NCBI GenBank assembly: GCA_030652315.1
Contig: JAUSAX010000087.1
Coordinates: 1 to 36,763 of the forward strand
Direction of reading: 5' to 3'
From: Afipia sp.
GTDB taxonomy: Bacteria; Pseudomonadota; Alphaproteobacteria; Rhizobiales; Xanthobacteraceae
Length of the DNA: 36,763 bases
The notes under the pieces are model-generated. The model did no database searches. It was not told the origin of the DNA and saw only the letters and a program-made list of their open reading frames with translations. Positions 9,292 to 15,855 of this stretch are shown one piece after another. Each line of letters starts with the position of its first letter. Within the stretch, counting starts at the first letter, position 1. A program made the position numbers and the translations under genes.

Positions 9292-11079
9292 ATGCAGCCG
9301 TCTTCTCTTATGAAGCCCCGCCAGGAAGTGCGTACTTTCTGGACAGGACCAAATCCCAGCTACTACGAAGAGCTGTCGCTGCGGAGCGCGGTCGCGTCAG
9401 GTGCACGTGTATTGTTATACACCTACAACAAAAATCTGACCGTGCCCGAAGGCGTCGAGCTTGTGGATGCGCGTGAGGTTCTGTCCGGCCCGCTTTACCA
9501 ATTTCATCATAAAGACGGCGACCTTTCGCTCGCGTTGCACTCCGACCTGTTCAGATACCTCGCCATCCAGAAATTCGGCGGCTGGTATATGGACCTCGAC
9601 ATCGTCGTGATGACGTCGGAGCTGCCCGATGACAAGATTTATCTCGCGTACCAGGAAGACGGCGTCGCCAATGCCGCGGTCATGAAATTTCCCGCGCAGT
9701 CGCCGATCATGACGGCTGCCATCGATGAGGCGATGAGGCTTCTGCCGGCGGCAGGGACTGTCGCGCCAGGCGCCGATCACGGTATCGTCGGACCAAAACT
9801 CATCACGCGCCTCTCGTCCGAGTATGCGATCGATCACCTTGTTCGCCCGAAAGCCAGCGCTTACGAGATTCATCCCAACGAAGTTCTGATGTTCTTCGAT
9901 CCTGGCCAATGCGAGGCCGTTCTGGGACGGCTGGTCTCAAGCGATTTCGTCCATCTCTGGAATGATCTGTGGCGCGCGCTGCGCATTCCCAAAAACCTCG
10001 GGCCGCCCGAAGGCAGCTTTCTGGATGCGATGTTCAGGCGTTATGGCGTCGATATTCCACAGGGAGCGCGCCTTTCCTACGAAGCCGTTGAAGGATGGTT
10101 TCGCGAGTTCTGGGTGATGAAGGAGCTGAAGCAGAAGCTTTCCACCCAGAGCGTGCCCTACGATGCGCTGGATCACCTGGCCCGATCAATCCAGATCAAC
10201 GGCTGGCAGCCGGGCCAGCGTCCCTTCAGCAATGTGGGGATTTCGCCGCGAGAAGATCATCCCCTCGCCATTGAACCTCAAACGCTCAGAACATTCTGGC
10301 ACGGTGAGACGATTGGCCCCTATCAACTGATGTGCTTGAAGAGCTTCGCGGCCAGCGGACATCGCGTCGAAGTGTTTTCCTACAATCGCAGCTTGATCGT
10401 TCCGGACTGGATACGTGTTGAGGACGCAGCCAAAGTCCTTCCACGCGAACTCGTTCTAAGACCGCTAGGTGAAGAGGGCGCTTTCGCCATTCACGCAAAT
10501 CTGTTCCGATATGCATTGCTTCAGCAAATGGGCGGATGGTGGATTGATCCTGATGTGTTGTTGCTGAAGCCTGATCTGCCCCCAGGCGATGTTTTCTTTG
10601 CCGATGCGGACGTGTTCGGCCGCGTGCCGACCGGCGTCCTGAAATTTCCGGCGGGGCACGGGTTGTTGACGGAAGCGCTGGCGGAAATTGAAAGTCTGTC
10701 CGATTCATTGGAAGACTGGGAAAGATCCGGCTCGGCTTTGCTCACATCGCTTGTTGGTCGGCACAAGCTGAGCGGTAAAATCCGGAATCGGGTGCCTCTC
10801 GGTCCCGTCTCATGGTTCGATGTGCCGGACTTGTTCGAGCCGAACAGTGCTGAGAGATTGAATCGATTGTGCAAGGATTTTTGTTTCCTGCACCTTCATG
10901 ACGACGTATGGCGCCGTGCCGGAATACCGCACGATCTCGCTCCACCGGAAGGCTCGTTCCTTGATGGTCAAGTCCGGAAGTACGGCGTAGGCGCTGATTT
11001 TCCGGCAAAAATTTCTTTCCGCGAATTGAACCGATGGGTCGCGCACATGTACCAATGCCTAAGCCAGAGGCAGACATAG
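9292..11079 (+). CDS. Tandem two-domain DXD glycosyltransferase
   Basis: Protein of about 595 residues made of two copies of one GT-A-type, GT32-like 'glycosyltransferase sugar-binding DXD' domain. Copy 1 opens with VRTFWTGPN and has FGGWYMDLDIVV (DLD encoded at 9592-9600). Copy 2 opens with LRTFWHGET and has MGGWWIDPDVLL (DPD encoded at 10546-10554). Each copy closes with the same PPEGSFLD motif (in the first followed by AMFRRYGV, in the second by GQVRKYGV). Both metal-binding DXD motifs are intact, so both halves may be active. No signal peptide. The start is uncertain: the frame is open from TTG 9211, with ATGs at 9259, 9292 and 9310 and no clear ribosome site. I used 9292 because of the candidate promoter at 9229-9260. 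Products could be capsule, lipopolysaccharide or protein glycans. Confidence 0.8.
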   Translation: MQPSSLMKPRQEVRTFWTGPNPSYYEELSLRSAVASGARVLLYTYNKNLTVPEGVELVDAREVLSGPLYQFHHKDGDLSLALHSDLFRYLAIQKFGGWYMDLDIVVMTSELPDDKIYLAYQEDGVANAAVMKFPAQSPIMTAAIDEAMRLLPAAGTVAPGADHGIVGPKLITRLSSEYAIDHLVRPKASAYEIHPNEVLMFFDPGQCEAVLGRLVSSDFVHLWNDLWRALRIPKNLGPPEGSFLDAMFRRYGVDIPQGARLSYEAVEGWFREFWVMKELKQKLSTQSVPYDALDHLARSIQINGWQPGQRPFSNVGISPREDHPLAIEPQTLRTFWHGETIGPYQLMCLKSFAASGHRVEVFSYNRSLIVPDWIRVEDAAKVLPRELVLRPLGEEGAFAIHANLFRYALLQQMGGWWIDPDVLLLKPDLPPGDVFFADADVFGRVPTGVLKFPAGHGLLTEALAEIESLSDSLEDWERSGSALLTSLVGRHKLSGKIRNRVPLGPVSWFDVPDLFEPNSAERLNRLCKDFCFLHLHDDVWRRAGIPHDLAPPEGSFLDGQVRKYGVGADFPAKISFRELNRWVAHMYQCLSQRQT

Positions 11080-11207
11080 TCGAGCTCTGCTGGTCCTGCG
11101 TTTTCTTCCACCTGTATCAATTCGGCCACGCGATACGGGTGGTACAGCGTTGATCAAACGCTGCTTTTATGGTTCTACCGTAGTCATTGGCGACGGGAAT
11201 TTTTGAT

Positions 11208-12569
11208 ATGTGGTTTCGAGTATTGCCCCTTCTGGCTGGGTCACGGACGCAGGCTGTTTCGGCCCGCAACATCTGGGCTGTTTGCGCACTTGTCTTTTTC
11301 GCTCATGCGAGTGATGCGCGCGCGCAGGATGCGTCAGAGCAGCAGCAACTGTTTCAGCAGATGGTCCGCAATCCCGGCAATCACGAACTGACGTTTGCTT
11401 ACGTGAAGGTTGCGACGGCGCGCGGGGATTACGAAGCTGCGATTGGCGCGCTCGAGCGGTTGCTGTTCTACAATCCCAAACTGACACGCGTGAAATACGA
11501 ACTCGGCGCGCTGTATTTCCGGCTCGGCTCCTATGAAATGGCAAAGCGTTATTTCAAGGAAGCCCTCGCGAGCCCCGATATCGATGCGATCACCAAGGAG
11601 CGCATCGAAACCTATTTGCCCGACACCGAGAAGCAGCTTCAGCCGAGCCGGTTCTCCGGTTTCGCACAGACCGGCATCCGCTCGCAGAGCAACGCGAGCT
11701 TCGCGCCCGGCGGTGGCGTTCTGCGCCTCGGCGGCCAGGATCTCTCTTTGCTGCCGACGGCACGTCAGAAGAGCGACATCAACTGGTTCGGGCTGGTCGG
11801 TCTGAGCCACGATTACGATTTGCAGAACCAGCGCGGTGACATGATCGAAACACGCGCGATCGGATACCTCACCGAGCAGTCGCGCCTGAAGGATCTGAAC
11901 GTCGGCTTCGTCGATGTCAGCTTTGGTCCGCGGCTTGCGCTCGCACCGGAACTTCTGCCAGGCGTCACCATCAAGCCTTATGTGGTCGGCGGAAACACCT
12001 GGGTCGGCGGCTCGTCGTATTTTTCGACGGCCGGCGCCGGCGTCGGCGTGAAGATTCCGGTGAACGACAGGTTCACCTTCGGCCCCGACTTCGAGTGGCG
12101 TCGCGCGGATTTCAGGACTATCGATCCTGTCGCCGGTTTCAATTCCGGCGACTGGTACACAACCAGCCTCTCGGCCAGCTGGAACATCGCGCAACAGATC
12201 AAGCTCGACGCGCGCGGACTTTATCGGCGAGGCGACTCGGCATTCGTGTTCCAGTCCTTCGATCAGTGGGCCTTTGAAGCCGCCTTGACGCTTGAGTTCG
12301 GGCCGCCGTTCGTCTGGATGTCGCGCAACTGGAGCGTGGCGCCGTTCGTCCGGTGGATCGACACGCGTTTCGATGCGCCAAATCCGTTTATCGATCCGCT
12401 GATTGCACGCAGCGATAATCAGTGGTCGGTGGGCGCGCTGTTTAATGCGCCTGTGACGAAGAATTTCGGCATTTCGGCTGCGGTCCAGTACGACAAGACC
12501 AATTCATCGCTGCCGAACTATCGCCTGGAGAATTTCTCCGTGATGTTCGGCCCGACCGCTCGCTTCTGA
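11208..12569 (+). CDS. TPR protein with C-terminal outer-membrane beta-barrel (Slam-like architecture)
   Basis: 453 residues. An N-terminal hydrophobic stretch (NIWAVCALVFFAHA, 21-34) followed by SDARA-Q looks like a long signal peptide. Residues about 58-125 carry TPR-like helices (YEAAIGALERLLFYNP, YEMAKRYFKEAL). From about 148 to the end the sequence alternates aromatic/polar strands and finishes SVMFGPTARF, the terminal phenylalanine typical of outer-membrane barrels. A periplasmic TPR domain followed by a barrel resembles surface lipoprotein assembly modifiers (Slam), but I cannot confirm homology. ATG 11208 has CGGGAA about 9 bp upstream; a TTG at 11187 is less likely. It lies 10 bp before the FecR-domain gene, suggesting a two-gene operon in which the FecR protein may be a partner or cargo. 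Confidence 0.78.
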   Translation: MWFRVLPLLAGSRTQAVSARNIWAVCALVFFAHASDARAQDASEQQQLFQQMVRNPGNHELTFAYVKVATARGDYEAAIGALERLLFYNPKLTRVKYELGALYFRLGSYEMAKRYFKEALASPDIDAITKERIETYLPDTEKQLQPSRFSGFAQTGIRSQSNASFAPGGGVLRLGGQDLSLLPTARQKSDINWFGLVGLSHDYDLQNQRGDMIETRAIGYLTEQSRLKDLNVGFVDVSFGPRLALAPELLPGVTIKPYVVGGNTWVGGSSYFSTAGAGVGVKIPVNDRFTFGPDFEWRRADFRTIDPVAGFNSGDWYTTSLSASWNIAQQIKLDARGLYRRGDSAFVFQSFDQWAFEAALTLEFGPPFVWMSRNWSVAPFVRWIDTRFDAPNPFIDPLIARSDNQWSVGALFNAPVTKNFGISAAVQYDKTNSSLPNYRLENFSVMFGPTARF

Positions 12570-12579
12570 GGAGCAGCAG

Positions 12580-13497
12580 ATGTTATTTTCCAAAGAGACA
12601 TACTTCACGTCGTTTCTGACGGTGCTGCTCTCCACGACTGCGCTTGTTCCCGCGGCCGAGGCGCAAAACTCGGGTCGGGTCGGCGCCGTCAATCTGGATG
12701 CAACCGGAACGCCGCCGGGCGCGGGCACGCGCACGCTCACTATCGGCGCCAATGTGATCTACAAGGAGCGGGTGCAGACGTCGGCGCAGGGGTCGACGCA
12801 GATCATGTTTCCCGACACCTCGACGTTGAATGTCGGCCGCAACAGCAGCATCGTCATCGATGAGTACGTCTACGACCCGGCTGCCGGGACCGGCAAGATG
12901 GTGGCGACCGTCTCCAAGGGCGTGATGCGCTTCGTCGGCGGGCAGATTAGCCACACTGCGGGCGTCACGGTGAAGACCCCGGTTGCGACGCTCGGCATTC
13001 GCGGCGGCGTGGCGACAGTGGTTTATCCGATCCCGCCGGGCTTCGCCGGCTCCGATCCGAAACTGGCGCAGGCGCGAGGCCAGATTGTCATCGGCCATGT
13101 CGGCACGGTCGTCATCAAGAACAATGTCGGCTCGGTGATTGTCCGGCCGGGCTACATGACCTGGGTGTCCGGTCCGAACGATCCCATTCCGGAGCCGTTC
13201 CCGATCCCGGATTTCCTGTTGCAGAAGATCATGGCGGCGCTGACCAGCGGGCCGGGGCAAACCGGCGGTATCAGCGACCTGCCGACGGACCAGATGGCCG
13301 CGCGGCTCGGCTTCGGCAAGACCATCGTGACCGATCCGGCGAAGCCGCCGGGCACGGATCCGCTCGGGTATTTCTCGATCTTCGATGGCGGCAATTCCAT
13401 TGCGAAGAACAAGTCGCAGTCGAACCAGACCAATCAGGTCCAGCCGCCGCCGAATACAAATCCGGGCGGTTGTTACGGATACTGCAGCGGCAACTGA
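12580..13497 (+). CDS. Secreted FecR-domain protein
   Basis: 305 residues with a signal peptide (FLTVLLSTTALVPAAEA, cleavage near residue 28-29) and a FecR-like domain at about 55-145: RVQTSAQGSTQIMFPDTST, a 'LNVGRNSSIVIDEYVYDP' strand pair, then VKTPVATLGIRGG. It lacks the cytoplasmic segment and membrane anchor of iron-signalling FecR anti-sigma regulators, and no ECF sigma gene is nearby, so a structural or cell-surface role is more likely than signalling. The carboxy tail is rich in N, Q, P and G and ends GGCYGYCSGN with two cysteines. GAGGAGCAGCAG precedes the ATG. Probably translated with the upstream barrel protein. Confidence 0.82.
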   Translation: MLFSKETYFTSFLTVLLSTTALVPAAEAQNSGRVGAVNLDATGTPPGAGTRTLTIGANVIYKERVQTSAQGSTQIMFPDTSTLNVGRNSSIVIDEYVYDPAAGTGKMVATVSKGVMRFVGGQISHTAGVTVKTPVATLGIRGGVATVVYPIPPGFAGSDPKLAQARGQIVIGHVGTVVIKNNVGSVIVRPGYMTWVSGPNDPIPEPFPIPDFLLQKIMAALTSGPGQTGGISDLPTDQMAARLGFGKTIVTDPAKPPGTDPLGYFSIFDGGNSIAKNKSQSNQTNQVQPPPNTNPGGCYGYCSGN

Positions 13498-13552
13498 TCT
13501 GCAGGCCACTGAAACAGCGCTGCTGTTGGAATCTGTGCATCTACGGCATCTG

Positions 13553-13575
13553 GCCAGATCTCACTTCTGGCTTTT
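13553..13575 (+). terminator. Possible weak terminator after the FecR gene
   Basis: Stem GCCAGA / TCTGGC with a 7-base loop, followed by TTTT on the + strand. It overlaps the last codons of the convergent LysR gene. The stem is short, so support is modest. Confidence 0.3.
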
Positions 13576-14469
13576 GGGCAGGAAAAGCGCCTGAGCCTGG
13601 GCTGCCTGTTCGGCAATGAAGTCCGCCGTGACCCTGACGCGCGCGATGTTGCGCAGGTCGCTGTGCAGCAACAGCCAGAATGTCCTGATCAGACGAAAGC
13701 TCGGCAATACCCGAACGAGTTCCGGCTCCGATTGCGCGATGAAGCACGGCAGCACACAAAGGCCTGCGCCAGCGACGGTGGAATTCAACTGCGCAATGAG
13801 GTTCGAACTCTTGATCGCCGGCCGCAGATCGGGCGACACGAAATGCGCGTATTCCAGTTCCGGCGAAAAGATCAGGTCGTCGATGTATGAAATGAACCGG
13901 TGGGACGGCACGTCCGCGGCGGTCTCGATGGCAGGATGCCTGGCGAGATACTCGCGCGATGCGTAGAGTCCGAGTTCGTAATCGGTCAATTTGCGCGAGT
14001 GCAGCCGCCCTTCGCTCGGTTGCGTCAGGCTCACTGCAATGTCGGCTTCGCGCCGGGAGAGACTGAACTCGCGCGGCATCGCGACGAGTTCGACGGTCAG
14101 ATCGGGGTGGCGGTCGCTGAGGTCGCCAAGACGCTGCGCCAGGAATTTCGTGCCGAATCCGTCCGGCGTGCCGATCCGCACTGCGCCGTTGGCCTGCAGC
14201 TTTGAATCGCCGATCGATTGCGCCGCCGAGGTCGCAAGTTGATCCATCTGTTCGGCCATCTCAAGCAGCCGTTCGCCGGCCTCGGTGAGAGACGACCCGC
14301 TGGTGCGCCGATCAAACAACTGAGAGCCCAGCGACGCTTCCAGCGCGGCAATCCGCCGGCTGAGCGTCGAATAATCGATCTTCAGGCGCTTGGCGGCCGC
14401 GGTCATGCTGCCGGTGCGCGTAATGGCCAGAAACGATCGAACGAGATTCCAGTCAAACTGGTCGGTCAT
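13561..14469 (-). CDS. LysR-family transcriptional regulator
   Basis: 302 residues. The N-terminal winged helix-turn-helix is plain (FLAITRTGSMTAAAKRLKID, then STLSRRIAALEASLGSQLF at about 34-52), followed by a type 2 periplasmic-binding-like effector domain from about 90. It starts at ATG 14469 and is transcribed away from the zinc alcohol dehydrogenase across a 199-bp gap. LysR proteins often control the divergent neighbour, so regulation of that dehydrogenase and of itself is the simplest guess. Effector unknown. Confidence 0.92.
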   Translation of the reverse strand: MTDQFDWNLVRSFLAITRTGSMTAAAKRLKIDYSTLSRRIAALEASLGSQLFDRRTSGSSLTEAGERLLEMAEQMDQLATSAAQSIGDSKLQANGAVRIGTPDGFGTKFLAQRLGDLSDRHPDLTVELVAMPREFSLSRREADIAVSLTQPSEGRLHSRKLTDYELGLYASREYLARHPAIETAADVPSHRFISYIDDLIFSPELEYAHFVSPDLRPAIKSSNLIAQLNSTVAGAGLCVLPCFIAQSEPELVRVLPSFRLIRTFWLLLHSDLRNIARVRVTADFIAEQAAQAQALFLPKSQK

Positions 14470-14582
14470 CGCAGTTGCTCTCGATATTCGCCGGCGAAGC
14501 CTCTGCCAGCCCGCCTTGCGTAGTCCATCCGGTGCCTGCGGCCAAGTTTCATCTGGCGGCGGCGGGCATGGCGTGGCCCGTA

Positions 14583-14611
14583 TTGACAGGCCTGCCTCCG
14601 CTCGCCTCTAC
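14583..14611 (+). promoter_or_regulatory. Candidate promoter of the alcohol dehydrogenase gene
   Basis: TTGACA (14583-14588), a 17-bp spacer, then CTCTAC. It lies about 58-86 bp before the dehydrogenase ATG in the LysR-divergent gap. The -35 is perfect and the -10 is poor, as expected for an activator-dependent promoter. Confidence 0.3.
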
Positions 14612-14668
14612 TCCCGCCCGAACAGAATCCGCGCGCTAGGCGGCTGGAAAAGAAACGGGAGATACGCG

Positions 14669-15721
14669 ATGAAGAGCTTCAAGGTCACCGAATTCAATGC
14701 TCCGTTGACGGAAGTGGACATCGCGACCCCAAAGCCGGAGGGCACGCAGGTCTTGCTGAAGGTCAAGGCCGCCGGCGTCTGCCATAGCGACCTGCATATC
14801 TGGGAGGGCGGTTACGATCTCGGCCATGGCCGCAAGCTGTCGCTGAAGGATCGCGGTGTTTCTCTGCCACTAACGATGGGGCACGAAACGGTCGGCGAGG
14901 TCGTGGCGTTCGGACCCGAGGCCAAGGGCGTTGCAGTTGGCGATGTGCGACTGGTGTATCCGTGGCTCGGTTGCGGCAAGTGCGACACCTGCCTCGCTGG
15001 CGATGAGAACATGTGCATCGTCAAGCCGAATTCGATCGGCGTCTATTGCGATGGCGGCTATTCCGATCACATCACGGTTCGCCATCCGCGCTATCTGCTC
15101 GACCTCAAGGGTCTCGATCCGGTCACGGCTGCGCCATATGCGTGCTCGGGCGTCACGACATACAGCGCGATCAAGAAACTCGAATCTGTTCTGGACCAGC
15201 CCATTGTGATCTTCGGCGCGGGCGGCCTCGGATTGATGGCGTTGTCGCTTCTGAAGGCGATGGGCGGCAAGGGCGCTATCGTGGTGGACATCGATGCTAA
15301 CAAGCGCAAAGCTGCCGAGCAGGCGGGTGCCTTGGCTTCAGTCGACGGTGGCGCGCCGGATGCCTTGCAGCAGATCACGTCGAAAGCAGGCGGCCCAATT
15401 CGGGGCGTGATCGATCTGGTGGGCAATGCAGCGACGGCGGCTCTGGGGTTCGACTGCCTGAGCAAGGGCGGCAAGCTCGTCGTTGTCGGTCTGTTCGGCG
15501 GGGGCGCGCCGTGGGCATTGCCGCTCATTCCGATCAAGGCGATTACGATTCAGGGAAGTTATGTCGGTAACCTGCGTGAGACGCAGGAGTTGATCGATCT
15601 CGTGCGCGAGAAGGGGATTGTGCCGATCCCTGTCACCACACGGCCGCTCGCCCAAGCCGACGCCTCGCTGAGGGACCTGCAGCAGGGCAAGCTGGTTGGT
15701 CGTGCGGTGCTGGTGCCCTGA
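14669..15721 (+). CDS. Zinc-dependent alcohol dehydrogenase (MDR family)
   Basis: 350-residue medium-chain dehydrogenase oxidising an alcohol, or reducing an aldehyde, with NAD(P). Catalytic-zinc ligands are visible as C38 (GVCHSD), H72/E73 (MGHETVGE) and probably C159 (YACSGVTTY). The structural zinc site is C102, C105, C108 and C116. The cofactor loop is GAGGLG (183-188), and VVDID soon after favours NAD. The open frame reaches back to 14390 across the LysR gene. I chose ATG 14669 (MKSFKVTEF) because the protein fold starts there and GGGAGA lies 5-10 bp before it. Substrate not predictable. Confidence 0.92.
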   Translation: MKSFKVTEFNAPLTEVDIATPKPEGTQVLLKVKAAGVCHSDLHIWEGGYDLGHGRKLSLKDRGVSLPLTMGHETVGEVVAFGPEAKGVAVGDVRLVYPWLGCGKCDTCLAGDENMCIVKPNSIGVYCDGGYSDHITVRHPRYLLDLKGLDPVTAAPYACSGVTTYSAIKKLESVLDQPIVIFGAGGLGLMALSLLKAMGGKGAIVVDIDANKRKAAEQAGALASVDGGAPDALQQITSKAGGPIRGVIDLVGNAATAALGFDCLSKGGKLVVVGLFGGGAPWALPLIPIKAITIQGSYVGNLRETQELIDLVREKGIVPIPVTTRPLAQADASLRDLQQGKLVGRAVLVP

Positions 15722-15734
15722 CGATGTGCGTTAA

Positions 15735-15756
15735 GAGCGGCGCTGCGGCGCCGCTC
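15735..15756. terminator. GC-rich hairpin between convergent genes
   Basis: Perfect 9-bp stem GAGCGGCGC / GCGCCGCTC around a TGCG loop. It can be extended by CGTT/AACG across a two-base bulge. It lies 13 bp after the dehydrogenase stop and touches the stop codon of the small minus-strand frame. There is no T-tract on either side, so it may be a transcript-end stabiliser or a factor-assisted terminator. Confidence 0.45.
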
Positions 15757-15832
15757 AACGCGTCAGGATATTGGTGTAAGCCCAGAGAATGATGGCCAGT
15801 GCGATCGCTGCGGAAATCACAATTCGCGCCAT
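15755..15832 (-). CDS. Putative 25-residue single-pass membrane peptide
   Basis: Very short frame beginning MARIVIS and ending NILTR. A hydrophobic core (about residues 4-19, with AIALAIILWAY) is flanked by basic residues at both ends, the layout of a small membrane protein. Its ATG is preceded by GGAG with a 7-bp spacer (CCGGAGATTGATC), as good as any ribosome site in the window. It follows the Pat-type acetyltransferase gene by 23 bp on the same strand, so it would be co-transcribed. No known family recognised. The reading frame could be chance, but the combination of start, ribosome site and membrane span is better than random. Confidence 0.45.
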   Translation of the reverse strand: MARIVISAAIALAIILWAYTNILTR

Positions 15833-15855
15833 GATCAATCTCCGGGAAGCGGCAT

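Noticed and set aside
12580..13497. FecR protein as an anti-sigma iron-signalling regulator
   Set aside because: It has a signal peptide and no membrane anchor, with no ECF sigma gene or TonB receptor nearby.
13513..13527. AACAGC-GCT-GCTGTT hairpin after the FecR gene
   Set aside because: A 3-base loop and no T-tract; too weak to call a terminator.
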